Below, one piece after another: positions 26,701 through 38,722 of a DNA stretch of 64,000 nucleotides. Under the pieces are notes generated by a model. That model was not told where the DNA came from. It made no database searches and saw only the letters and a program-made list of their open reading frames with translations. The position numbers were made by a program, and so were the translations under genes. The DNA is from Hyalella azteca (lineage: Eukaryota > Arthropoda > Malacostraca > Amphipoda > Hyalellidae). The stretch lies in NCBI RefSeq assembly GCF_000764305.2, contig NW_025943851.1, forward strand, positions 248,001-312,000, written 5' to 3'. Numbering within the stretch: position 1 is the first letter of the stretch; the number at the start of each line of letters is the position of its first letter.

Positions 26701-28216
26701 CACACAGATACCGCGAGTGAAATATTGTGTCTTAGCTTGTAACCGAATGGTTCACTTACATTGATAAATAGAACCGAGTAGCCAGCGTGTTTTAAACAGA
26801 AGCACCGCCAGCGTTGCGCCCCCGTTGTAGTATGGCTGGGATCAAGTAAAAGGGAATAAAAATGAGGTGCCATTTATGCGGTGGCCAGGTACTGCGGCTA
26901 AAGAAGACTAGTCGCTTACAGGATACTGTTGAACCTCACGCATATCAGACCCGTGGCTGGTTGTGATATTTTTCAGATTTATGAAGTCTTCTGATCAACA
27001 ATTCAGTTTATTAAAATTGTTTGATCGTTTCCAAAAAAATTTCCGCACCATGATTCATCTTCATTTTCCAAATAATCACGAGAAAACCTCAAATTAATAC
27101 CATACGCTAGATATAAATAACTATTTTGACCAGACTTCAAAACATGCTTTATCTTAATTCAAAATTTGACAAAAGTTTGCCGAGAGGCACAGAAGTGCAG
27201 CAAAAACTGGAAATCGCACTCGCGAGGGATTCAGCCATCATTACATTATTAGAGGAGTTTATTTTGAGTGACCGCCTTCGCCAACCACGAAATCGCTTCA
27301 GTTAACTTAATGGCTTCACTTAACATCGTCATAAGAACACTCTACTGATACCGAAGATTTCAGCAACAGCATTCCCGTCACAAAATTTATACATTATAAT
27401 TAGGTTATAACTGAAACCAAAATTATAAATGCACAAATCTATAAAGCTTCCTTCCTCATGACTCAAGTATGTTGAGGAAAAAATTTCAAAAACTTTAATA
27501 TCATGAAAACTAAACAATGTTTTTATTTAAACTGGAAGACATGGAAGAACGACTCAATAGCCGTTGAATGAAAAAAATTATCATATGGATCTTGGAACCA
27601 AATTTGAAATTTTTTATAGAAATTGAGCATTCAAATAAATCATTTCAATTCTAACGCATATACTACTGATAAATCTTGTTTATATATGAACGGTCGAATT
27701 TCAATCATGCGTTGACGTACGTGATCAAAGTTTCAGAATTATTTTATGTCAAAGTTTTTCTTCTACCGAATTTCTCTCATCAGGTACGTTCTACATTTCT
27801 GTATTACTGAAATTCAATTATAACGAACAATATATGTTCATCTAAATAATACAATTGGCAAATAGACCAACTCGGAGTGGATGGTCTGACGGCAGGCTGA
27901 GCCGCTCATTACACTTATCTGAAGGCGCCTTCGCGACCCCACAACATCTGGAGACCAAATCGCTGAGCTTACCATCATCTCTGCTTGTCCCTCAGGGAAA
28001 GAATAAATCGTTCTTCTCGTGGGGTTCATTTCTTAGGCTCCAGTAGTAAATCCTTTCGTTACAAAAGCGGACCGTTCTGGAGGAAATTACGCTCTAGCGT
28101 AGTATCCCTGACCTATAATGTTGATCGATCAACAGTCGCAAGATAGCAACATGCATGCTGTTTGTTGCGCAAGTTGATTGCACAGTAATTGAACAGTTGA
28201 TAAGGTTTATATATTT
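11756..28216. other. Long stretch without a supportable gene
   Basis: AT-rich with islands of higher GC at about 15.6-16.0, 16.98-17.25 and 23.15-23.9 kb. Frames in these islands (for example 23242-23559 and 23507-23860) show no recognisable motif or consistent splice sites. The 23.15-23.4 kb island is CpG-containing and could be a promoter or UTR. This is probably intergenic or a large intron. Confidence 0.5.
18828..18956. repeat. Two adjacent small hairpins
   Basis: ctctgatggcctaat (about 18835-18849) pairs with attaggccttcagaa (18854-18868) with one mismatch. About 50 bp on, acactgaaa (18919-18927) pairs with tttcagtgt (18947-18955). They lie in AT-rich non-coding DNA. Confidence 0.6.
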
Positions 28217-28425
28217 TGCTCTAATATTGTGAATATTTTAATACATTACGAATATTTATTTGTCCAAATCAGGTTCATGTATATATTATATTTATGTATA
28301 AAATATTTTTTCATAAATATTTATAATATTTTCAATATATTTATTTATGAATATTAAAATATTGTGAATATTTTCATATTCACAAGTATTTATTTGTCCA
28401 AATCAGGTTTATTTATGTATACACC
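28217..28425. repeat. AT-rich duplicated block with paired ttatttgtccaaatcaggtt motif
   Basis: tatttatttgtccaaatcaggtt.atgtata occurs at 28253-28281 and again at 28387-28415. Between them is an A/T palindromic stretch (aaatattttttcataaatatttataatattttcaatatatttatttatgaatattaaaatatt). The whole block looks like a tandem duplication with internal fold-back. Confidence 0.75.
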
Positions 28426-28572
28426 ATCGATAACAATTTTTATTACGCTTAATGTTAATGCCTTTACACGTCCTTTGCAAACCAGATTTTCTTCATTGTT
28501 GCTCGCACCACAATTTAGTGCATAGTAGGGCAGTGAGGTAATGCAATTATTACTCTCCGTTGATTACATTGC

Positions 28573-28815
28573 ATGTCTATAAAATCAGTCACGGCGACGA
28601 GGGGCAGGACGACAGGCGGGGGGATTTTGCCGTGCGCGACCTGCCGGTTCCCCCAGGACCGGTCAGTCGCGATTGTAACTCCCTGCCCGGTCTCGGCCGA
28701 TCTCTGGAACGGCCCTCCAGAGACGCCAGAGCGCTCCCAATCACGGTTGATGCTCACGTATGTAGACTCTCAGAGTTCCTACTTTGATGAAGACGAGGAA
28801 AAAATATCTGATTGA
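28573..28815 (+). CDS. Candidate 80-codon ORF in a GC-rich island, doubtful
   Basis: The 28590-28760 segment is markedly GC-rich against its AT-rich surroundings and is open on plus (MSIKSVTATRGRTT..., then CATCRFPQDRSVAIVT, ending DEDEEKISD) and on minus. The acidic end and CxxC could be chance. It could also be a CpG-type regulatory island. No family recognised. Confidence 0.18.
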   Translation: MSIKSVTATRGRTTGGGILPCATCRFPQDRSVAIVTPCPVSADLWNGPPETPERSQSRLMLTYVDSQSSYFDEDEEKISD

Positions 28816-31475
28816 GCGAACACGAATTTTACTTCTGTGTTTATATCGCTTTATTCTCGCATAAAAATTGACACACGAAATGCCACAAAATCTTGAGGTT
28901 CTTTTTAAAGCATCACTTATATTCCATAGCCTGTATCGATGTTAAAAGTTTATGATTAAAAATAGGAAAATTATGAGTATATAATTAAGATTCATTGCCC
29001 ATTGCTAAGGTCATAATTCCCAAACCTTCCCAATCGATTTGCACTGTACTCCTTAGAAGTTTTATTCATTATTTACTCAGAACTCTTCACTAAACGAGAG
29101 TTTAGATGGTTCCAGCAAGCAGAAAATCGAAGAAAGTAAAGCCAAAGTAGATCAAGCGGAAAACTGCAATTGTTACACAAAATTACCAACTATTATTGGT
29201 TTCAAAATTCATGGCACCAGTCCAAATTTTCTTCTGGTGTTTACCGAACTTAAAAAATGCGTTAGACTTCAAAGTTAGGTCATCAAATATTTCATAAATC
29301 ACTCCATGTGTTTTTGTTTATTTTCTTTGTTTAACCCCCTCCATTTCTGCTGAGACGACAATTATCACTTTCTCTGAAGTTTCTTCATTTTTCAGGGGGA
29401 CAATCTTGTTAGGAGCCTATGGTCCTGATTGCCAACTTTTGTGATCCACGCTTCTTCCTTGCTTCCAGGATTAGACCTCCTCATTAAGGCCTGCCTGGCA
29501 ACTGATCGCGAAGATGGCTTTTATCAGGCAGAAAGGAAAAGTTTTAAAACGACAAAGAAAAATTTAAATTTCTACTGCTTCAGGTGTACGGAAAAACTAT
29601 CAAATTTGGGCTCAAAGAAAAAGGGATGCCTGATCACAATTTTTGAATATCTTTAGCTTAATATACTAGCTTGATAATGAAGAATATGTTTACCGCGTGT
29701 TATCTCAAGTATTTTCTGGTAGTCAAGAAAATTAGCGCAACAAATAATTTGGGACATTTATTCGTACACGTAATTTTCTCTCAGTTCTCATTCAATTACG
29801 ACATGGTGCTATAAATACACGCATTTTAGAGTTTCAGGACGCAGGCGACAAACTTCTTGTTTCCAAGTGCACTTTCTCCAGACTCTATCTAAGAGTTCGA
29901 CGAAACATTCCCTAAATTAACTCGAGCTCGCCTTGTTTTAGACGTGTTCCGATTTACCGAGTAAATCGTTCGTCGCAGCAGGAATATTTTTTGTCACACA
30001 AGAAGTTTGAGCTCAGCTCGCCTGGCCTGAGGGCATGCCTATACTCGGTCTGTCATGCAGGCGCTTTACATTTGTCCCTCATGAATGTACAAGACACAAG
30101 GTATTACAGCCATTCCAACTTGCGTTTTTATTGCAAATATGTTGAAAAAAATTCAATTTCGGCTGTTTGGCGCGCGTTTTTGTCCTGTCAATGTTAGGGT
30201 TTAGTATTATTCCAGCGTTTAGTATTATTCCAGGGAGATGATCCTAATCGACATATTCTAAACATTTTTACTCTCAGTAAGCAAAATACAATAGTCTAGT
30301 AAACTCTGCATACTTATGTAAAAGGTTTTATAAAGACGCTTCCTAATAACCGCAATATCAATATTGATCGGAGTTCAGGTTATCAAGTATTAGTTACAAA
30401 GTAATTATGGTCCAAAGGTGGATTAACTTATCTATAATATTTTACAGAGTTCGCGAAGAATTTTGATGGAATCAATCATAATCAACTTACAAGATACTAC
30501 ACGTAGTTGAAGCATTTCTTAGGTGCCATGACATATTTAAAGCGAGATATTAAATACATCAGGCGCATATGTGCTACAACAATATGACACAAACCACCTG
30601 GCACGGTATACATATGTAGGATCACGCACGGCACTGCATGGTTAGTATCCAATACCCTCAAAGCGCATGCGGAGTATTTTCCTATTTAAATTATCACTGC
30701 CCGTTCTTGAAGGGTGCATCAAACCTCTTCGTAGTATTATGATTAATTATTAATAATAATTCTTACATGTATTTGATGTAATTTTGCACAGTATGTTGCT
30801 AGTTATATCGGATACAGCCAAAAGAATGGAACTTGAAAAATATCCCTGTTACAGAATAGAAGCTAGGGGAAATATCAAAGTGCGCTATACAAATCATGAT
30901 CAAAAATATAAGTTTTATGTATGTGATGCAGGAAACGTTGTAACGAGAAAAATGTCAAACCCAGATGATGGTTGCTGAGTATACGTCTGCTTGGTCTTGG
31001 GCATCATTGCACGACTAAATCATTGCTACTAAAATAAAAATTGCAAAAAAATCACAACCTGAATTTGCGCAAATCAATAACGCTTCGCCGCTGTGACTCG
31101 GGGCTGAAACATCAGAACCAACCGTCAATATGAGAACCTTGGGCAACGTTCTCCCTTATCTTTTTAAAACGCCTCACGCTTATTCCGATATCCGGGAAGG
31201 CGACGCCCGTCAGCCGCAAGAAAGTTTCGTGCCTTGCTCTCAGGCCAGGCTACCATACTGGCCTATCCAGTAAAAACTTGTCCCTCTTTTTCTCCGAGAA
31301 CAAGATTTTCCTTCAAAACCAGTTTTCATCGGAGCTATAATTATTTATTGTTAGTAAAGAATGAACAAATTTTTCCGTATAAGAATCGTATTATTTAGAG
31401 GCAATAATCAAAGACTGTTAGAAATACAAAAACACGACAAGAGATTTGGGATAACCGTCTCGGGTCACGTGAGTG

Positions 31476-31512
31476 TATATAAGGAAGGAAGAGGGCGGGC
31501 AACCTGTTAGTT
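31476..31512 (+). promoter_or_regulatory. TATA-type core promoter candidate
   Basis: TATATAAG at 31476-31483 is followed by a purine/GC-rich stretch and TTAGTT at 31507-31512, an initiator-like match with A 33 bp from the first T of the TATA box. A CACGTG-like cacgtgag lies just upstream. No supportable coding exon begins directly downstream; the first ATG-ATG at 31588 gives only about 21 codons, so a 5'UTR exon or a non-coding RNA is possible. Confidence 0.3.
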
Positions 31513-32651
31513 GAGGTTCAAACTCGGTGTTACGTGCGCGTGCTCCTTGGTGCGGCTGGAGTCTACCTCTATAGTGAGTAGTTCTCGGATGATGCCATTT
31601 TTTCTTAGTAAAGGATTTTCGTTCCAGCTGATCAACAGGGTGCTTGTTTTGTAGTTTATTGCTTTATGATAGCTTTCACGGAATGTACTGATGTACTTGC
31701 ACGGAATGTACTGATGAAATTTTCGACGAATAAATATCAAATTAATTTTAACATGATGACAATGCCTACCTTCATTTCACAAGCAAACAAAAAATTTGTT
31801 TATCCTTAGTTAGTATTAGTGGAAGCTAAAATATTATTTAAAAATTTGGGGCATTGTTGATAAGTCACGATGAACATTATTCCTATTTCAAATTTGTTTG
31901 AACGTACGTGAAACTCGTAAATATTGATTCGTTTTCTGTTTAAATAAAAAGTTACTATAATTGCTCAATATTTTATTTTAAATAAACTGTACTCCACTTA
32001 TCAACTTAAAAGTGATTTATCAACGATAATTTGACGATTTAGCAGAAAAAAAGTATCAACTGCGATCCTTAGTCAGTGCGTTGAATTTATAATACAAATA
32101 CTCCAGGGTAAAATCAACTCATTTGGACCCCTGTTGCGCTTTCAGGCACGTTGTTTTTATATTATCAATACTCGTAAGTAAAATCGTCTCCTTCAGACGC
32201 TTGTTGCGCACTACCATGCACAACGACCGGCTGGACTCTCCAAGCATTCCCCTCTGGCACCAGATGCCTGCTTCTCTTGTTCTTGATATGATCAACTCGC
32301 TATAAAAGCAATTAATTCATAATAGAATTTGCATTTAACGTCCCGCTAACGCTTCTTAGCTATATTAATTGCATATGTACGTTTATTTATATTCATAATT
32401 CGTATATGCGTTTGAAACTTCCTGTACACCATCGTTGAATTTTAACAAGGTAAGCGATCGAACTTATCGAACTTCACAGAATTAAAATAATCGTACAGCA
32501 TTAGGACACTCATGGAGTACACGTGAATATCACTTCAATACTTACATTGGCTAGCATCATATGGTTCTTCCATTGAAATGACTGTACTGAGAAGGTCCGC
32601 AACTTACGAGGTCAATCGATACGGCGATCTGGGACGAAGGAAGACTTTCGG

Positions 32652-32795
32652 ATGTTGAACAAAGACGCCCCGGCGTCTCCGCTCGTCATAGCTGCGGTGA
32701 TAGATAACCTCGTGATCCGCGGAGACGAGGATGAAGTGCATCTCCGGCACCTACTGGACTGCTATCACGGTTGCACCAATTTATTATCATCTTAG
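32652..32795 (+). CDS. Candidate small exon or ORF in a GC-rich island, doubtful
   Basis: 47 codons beginning MLNKDAPASPLVIAAVIDNL and continuing VIRGDEDEVHLRHLLDC to a stop. The frame is open further upstream to a stop at about 32575. Composition is balanced and protein-like in a locally GC-rich patch. The minus strand is partly open too. No homologue recognised and no clear splice sites; it may be a decayed or single coding exon. Confidence 0.2.
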   Translation: MLNKDAPASPLVIAAVIDNLVIRGDEDEVHLRHLLDCYHGCTNLLSS

Positions 32796-34090
32796 TGCAC
32801 AACAAACTGCATAAGGCAATTATATGATATCATACGAGTCATAGGTGACCTCGATATGAAATGCGACATGAATATTTATAGAGACTGACCTACATCGACC
32901 TTGTCTCCCACCGTTCTTCCGAAATCTGCTTCGTGAGTCTTTTGAAGCGCTTGAAATACAACTTAAATTTTAAATAGTTTGCTGATAAATAAATATTAGA
33001 CATGGACTTGGAGCACCACGTATCTAAAAAATTAATGTGTCAGCAAAGTTTTATTCAATCTTACCCGTTTTAACCAGAACTTTACACAGTTGAGTGAATA
33101 AAAGCAACTTATTACTATATCATTCATTAATCGATCAACCTGACACAATTACCCAATACGATAAGAGTTAGCGCTAAATATGATTGGTTTGGCTGAAAGA
33201 TAAGTTTAAAATTTTATTTTTCAATCCTTCTGATATAATCCTAAAACGATGGGGTTTTTTACACAGCATGATTAGTTTTCCTAAGAAATCAATCTTCTGC
33301 CTTCATGTTTCTTTTGAGTGAACCAAGATCATTTTATTTTGTCAGCGCACCGTAGATAAACTTGTAAAAACTACTCGACGACAAATGATCTGTACGATTA
33401 ATCTGTCGATTGATCGTAAAATCATGAGATTTTTGGAGGACTTGGGAAAGTGTGAGCGAGTGGAAGAAATGACAGTAAAGTTAACGAGGGCATGAGTCTC
33501 CCTGCGGCTACGAGCCAGGCTTCCTATGGCCAGCACCGTTCCAGTAGACAGGGTATGCTATCGCGAAGCCCGTTAGCTCTCACCTGGACAGATGTGTCGT
33601 CTTCATACTTGTAGGCGCATGACTCAGTCCTTTATACTCTGCTGTCTTACTTCCTATTTTACTACATTCATAAAATTAGAGCTTTTGCGATCAGGAATAT
33701 TCATACTGTACAATTAAACTTGAAATAAAGTTCATCTTAGAGCGCTATATTGTGTGTGCTCTTCAAGGTGGAAATCACACTCACAGCTCACACTGCGTAA
33801 TCTAATCTAAGAAAATAATTATTTGTGTAAAAATCTAAAGTTAATCATACCGGGCGATTAAGGTGATTTTATGTTTTGTTTCATAATTTTCAACATTTGC
33901 CAGGAGCATTTACCGAATAGAAATGAGTGACCTGCTATCAACCTCATTCATTGAGTCAGAACCAGAAGAATTTATGGGATAGAACCTGTAATGTTTTTGC
34001 TCACACGAAAATAAAAAAGCACCATATAAAGCAGAAGCGCTTAAGCGCATAAATCTTCTTTACCGGGCGTTGCGCATGCTTTTTTCCTGG

Positions 34091-34328
34091 AAATGTACAA
34101 CTAATATGAATTCAAAACACCTGCTCTTCTTCATTTAATATTCATGCAAATGGGCCTTTATTCATATAAGATTTTTTCTTTTGACTTCCTCTGTCTTAAT
34201 GGAATGTTTATGCGACGTAGCGGGTTGACTGTAACTCGAGGTTGTAAGCTTATCTTATATGCTCTGGCATACGCGACACAATCGCCTAAAGCTCAATGTT
34301 TGTTCATTGAACGTAAGAGAATTTGCGT
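34091..34328 (+). repeat. Dispersed repeat, copy A (about 238 bp)
   Basis: The segment from aaatgtacaactaat to ttgaacgtaag..atttgcgt recurs with about 95% identity at 39583-39818, 5.5 kb downstream in the same orientation. It has no obvious inverted ends and no coding frame of note. The small ORF starting at 34144 lies inside it and is broken in copy B by single-base changes, so it is not likely to be a gene. Confidence 0.9.
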
Positions 34329-34489
34329 CGTTTGATCTTTTATTACTTAGAAGTGCTAAAACTATAAAATATAATAATCAACGACGTTTCAGCACTTAAG
34401 ACTGCACGAATTAATTGTTACTGAGTCTCTCTCTCTCATTAAAATAAATCGGTTATTTGCTTTTTGATTGAGTTAAATTTTAGCCTTCG

Positions 34490-34545
34490 TAGCTCAGTCA
34501 GCTCAGAATTAGGGAAGGTTGAACCGGAGAAATGTCGATTCGACA
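34490..34545 (+). repeat. tRNA-like A/B-box remnant (SINE head or tRNA relic), doubtful
   Basis: tagctcagtcag at 34490-34501 matches a pol III A box, and gtcgattcgac at 34534-34544 is a weak B box at suitable spacing. The sequence does not fold into a cloverleaf with a clear anticodon arm, so it is not a functional tRNA. Confidence 0.2.
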
Positions 34546-36212
34546 AATTCCTATAGTGGAAATTATTAAATTTTGAGCTATTCACAAAATGTATTATGTG
34601 CTTGTCAAATAAACATTAGAAGCGTTGCAGTATCTTGTGTATCATTATTGTTTTCGAACTCCTGAATTTTGTACTCATTTGCTAGCTGTAAAGATTAAAT
34701 ACTCATAACCAATCCTCAAATTCCTGAAAATATTTCGGAGAACGACGCGTTTGGCTAACTTCCTGACCTATAAAGTTCGATGCTCGTGGCTTTCTCGAAC
34801 CTCTGCGCACCCATCATCTGGGCATGTGCCTATTAGCGGCGTCGCTGCAATAAGGCCCTTTGAAAAAAACAACTGTGGACTGTAACCCACTTTCCAGTGG
34901 ACAAAAGAGCCTCTTGGAGCATTTTATCAGCGCGCTTTGGCCGCACGTTTTGCAATAAATGTTGCTACGGGACAGGGGTTGATGACCTCAGCTGAAATGA
35001 ACAATAAATTATAGAAAAAGATAATGAAATGGGAGAGAGAATATCAATGCTAATCTTGTAACCATACAAGCATATCAACTTCTCCGATACTGGCTTTCAT
35101 TAACGGTGTTGTGAATGTATAATCGTAGGCCATAGCCATTTTTAATCGCGCGTCTTGCATCTCAATTCCACAAACATGGTGACCGTTTGTTTGGTCGCCG
35201 GCGCGCTAATGTATTCTAGTTCTATTAACCCGAAGAAATCTTTTTATTTAGGAATCTGTAACTGTGAGGCTCAACAAACTTGTCTGTCATACCTGCTAAT
35301 AGAGCGGAGGCTCGTTTGTCGTAGATTCTGAAGATACCGATTTATTTAAGAAAGAAATTGTAAAATAATAGCCCTTGATAATCTTGCAGGGACGCTATTT
35401 TAGCAAAAAGAAGTAGATTTCTACCGTTACTTCACCTCAATACGATTCTTTCACTGTGGTAGGTCCGGAATTGTTTCTTAACCTCTGAATGAAAATGTAT
35501 TATTCGTTAAGTTTCCTGCTGGACAGATAAAGTACTACTAGATCGGATCCGGTTTACCGGCTGTATAATAGCTATATAGAGTGAGAGCAAAAACACGACT
35601 GCCTCGTCGTAAATTATATAATTTGCGCTTTTGTTTAGGCGTAAAATATTAAAAATGTATAAGATTTTTATATATTTTATTTATAAAGTATTTTATGAAT
35701 AAAAATATTTTTTAAAATTTAAAGTTCAGCCCCGATTCAAGCGTTTTTAGGGAACATGTTGAAAATTTTTCGTAGTTATCTCTTACCTAATTTGCGCAAT
35801 AAAGTACTTAATTCGAATAAGATTTGTAGATTATGTTATTTCTAAAGATCCATTCAGTTTTAAAACGTCCCAAAATCTATGCTAGTTTTCTTGTATATAA
35901 AATCAAATCAGCCACAATAAATGTGGTTTCTAGATGAACACATTGATGAAACTCATTACATTAATAAGAACAGATCAAGACTTCAGTGTCTTCGGTAGTG
36001 AGAATTAAATGCAATTTCTTCCTATTAACAGAAATATGAAAATAGGATCGTTTTAAATCACAACAGCTATCAGACCACTTTGACGAGACAAAAATATATT
36101 AATTAGCTTTACACAGAAAACAAAATAATATGTATACCACTTACTCAAGTAGATTTGAATGTTTTTTTTTTACAAGCAAGCAATAAATAAAATGTTTATC
36201 AACTGGGATGCA

Positions 36213-36305
36213 GCCGCGGATCAATAATTTTGAACACCAATAAGCCGCGAACCAACAATTTTGAAACCCAATCAGCCGCGGACCAACAATTTTCAACACC
36301 AATCA
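36213..36305 (+). repeat. 31-bp tandem repeat, three units
   Basis: Units start at 36213, 36244 and 36275: gccgcgga.caa.aattttgaacaccaatca. Two to four differences separate the units. No coding frame is associated. Confidence 0.88.
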
Positions 36306-38129
36306 GCCCTGGTTTGAGCTGGCTGTCAATAACTGACCTACATTATTCTTTCCATGTATGAAAATCTTTACACTATTAGTTATAGTAGTGAATAGTCGAA
36401 GATGTAATTACTGTCAGCCACAAAACCCAAGAACGAAGCAGCACTTCATACTCTTACCATCCCTCGAATTGTCCACAGTTTACAAAGTCCAGTAACCTAT
36501 CATCATAGTCCACCGAGCAGTTTCATAAAACTTACCTTGTATAACCCGGCTACAGATCAAATTGATTCTACTTGCCCACTAGCCCGAATGTTCATTCATA
36601 AGGCACTGCAGAACATCTTTACTCTGACAGGTTTTTGTGGGAAAAGAGGTCAGCTGGTTGAATTGCATTAGGATTAGCTAACATTCTTCGGTGTTGCACC
36701 GAGATTCAATAATTTAGTTAGTCAGAAAAAATCATTTACAAAGATGTAATAACGTCTTATTGAATACTATCGGACAAGTAAAATTGAAAAATAATTTTAC
36801 CTTCTCTCAATTAAACGTTATGTGAGTAAATGCAAACAAAAAAATTTAAGCCCGAAAGATTTCTGCCCAATATGTTATTTTCCTGTGATAGACCATTAAA
36901 AAGGTGAATTGAAACAATATTTAGAACGTCTTTTTTGAAAATATAGATAGAAAGAAAGCGCGAACCGTAAAGTACTATAGTTTGAAATTATGTTCAGTAA
37001 TTTGCCGCTCCCGGCGCAATTGCGAAAAATTTCTATTTGCTCATCTTTCTCTATAATGATGAAGATATTTATCTGTCAAAATAGTGCTTGGTTCTAGTAT
37101 CGAAAGAGACTTTTACGTCTATAGACAAGCACGATATCAAGGAACATCATTTAATAACAACTGCACGCAAGACTTGATCCTGATGACAGGTTTCTATTCA
37201 GGGAGAAACTCCAAGGCGAGGCCAAAAGAAAACTCTAAGTGATCCTCACCAATCGTAAAAACCTAATTTGAATGGAATTAGAGCTGCATGAAAATTCCAT
37301 GCAAAACAGGGCAATTATTGGCCGAACTTCAAAGAAATAGAACACCCGGACTGCCATTTTTATATTGGTCAGCTTTTTATAGTTACGTTTATTTTGAAAA
37401 GAATAAGTTTCGGAAAATTTGTCGATGTTTCTCGTTCATGCTCATTTGGTCTAGCACACTTGGTTACGAAAAGGAACCGATAGAGTCAACTAATTTCAGT
37501 CAACAAAAATTGACAAGAATAACGACATTGCAATGCAACACACTTTTATTGAAAGAGGATTTATGGGCACATTATGGTCGATTAAAAGTTTATCATAACA
37601 TTAGAAACATTTTATTTCAGGAAAAGGAAACATTTTATTGCTATAATGCTATTCGGTAAGATATTGTTTACAATTGGTCAAATGGCGTAAACTGAAATTA
37701 TATTATTGATTGCGAGTGGTTTTCATATTGATATAGCAAGGGCGAGGAACGATGACCACACTAAATTTAGAAAAAAAATTTTCACTTATGTTTTTGTCTA
37801 TTCACAGTTCTCAACATTATCGTCGGCCGTACTTCCGTACTTTCATGTCCATTTTGTAAGTCTGCGTACAAAATGTCCTTTTTTTACCACGTTTTTCTTA
37901 GCTCGCTTTCGTGTCTGTGATGATCAAATCTTGCAATCGATATTTCACCAAGTTTCCCATTAGCTAGCGCTCTGAAACTTTTAGGGAAGCTCAGCTCCCG
38001 ATAACAATACAATAATCAATAATTTGCTGCACGTTTCCAGGCGTATAAACTCTAAATGAACTCACAAGCAGGGGTTGGAACCTTTAATGCACGTCATCCT
38101 CGAGAGGATATTCGTGTTTAGACTGCGTA

Positions 38130-38158
38130 TATCGATGATACGCTTCGTATCATCGATA
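38130..38158. repeat. Perfect 13-bp-stem hairpin
   Basis: tatcgatgatacg at 38130-38142 and cgtatcatcgata at 38146-38158 pair perfectly around a 3-nt loop, about 105 bp before the large inverted repeat. Confidence 0.85.
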
Positions 38159-38262
38159 CGTACATCAAGTCAAGTAAACTGGCTCGCAACAACGTGTTTC
38201 ATGTGTAGCAACGGACTAAAAATGAGAAAATAAAATACTTAAAAAACTAAAAAGTAGAAAAC

Positions 38263-38722
38263 AAAATGTATAAAAAAAAATTTAAAGACCACGTTTTTCA
38301 TGTGGACTCAAAAGTAGAAAATAATTTTTCGGCAGCTACTGATCTCTGTTTGCTTTCATTCTCTTGGTCTTTTGTATTTCAGTTGAAATATTTTACATCT
38401 AAAACGAAAAACGTGGGGCGCATCTTCATTTAGGCATGCCTTAATTTCAATTTTTAATTCAACCACTATTTCTAATTATATCAGCAATACACTTATCAAA
38501 TGTTCAATGAACCATCATATTCATCATATCAAGTAATCACCAAACAATTAAATACATATGCGCCCCACGTTTTTCGTTTTAGATGGTGTAAAATATTTTA
38601 ACTGAAATACAAAAGACCAAGAGAATGAAAGCAAACAGAGATCAGTAGCTGCCGAAAAATTATTTTCTACTTTTGAGTCCACATGAAAAACGTGGTCTTT
38701 AAAAAATTTTTTTATACATTTT
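38263..38722. mobile_element. Near-perfect inverted repeat, about 160-bp arms (fold-back element)
   Basis: The left arm 38263-38422 runs aaaatgtataaaaaaaaatttaaag to acgtggggcgcat. The right arm 38558-38722 is its complement, starting atgcgccccacgtttttcg. I see only a few differences (a variable A/T run and single substitutions). The spacer is about 135 bp of AT-rich DNA. The near identity implies recent insertion or gene conversion. The minus-strand open frame at 38548-38745 is a by-product of the arm. Confidence 0.9.

Larger units (their letters stand above)
28816..38262. other. Long stretch without a supportable gene
   Basis: AT-rich. It contains the TATA-type candidate, the doubtful 32.65-kb ORF, dispersed repeat copy A, a tRNA-like relic and the 31-bp repeat. 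The 123-codon frame at 37288-37659 has no recognised motif and AT-rich codons, and is most likely chance. Confidence 0.5.

Noticed and set aside
34490..34545. Functional tRNA gene
   Set aside because: An A-box-like stretch is present but the B box is weak and no cloverleaf or anticodon arm forms. Kept only as a doubtful relic.
36213..36305. CRISPR-like spaced repeats
   Set aside because: Units are directly adjacent with no unique spacers, and the genome is eukaryotic.
37288..37659. 123-codon plus ORF as a gene
   Set aside because: AT-driven composition, no signal peptide, domain or splice context; likely chance.
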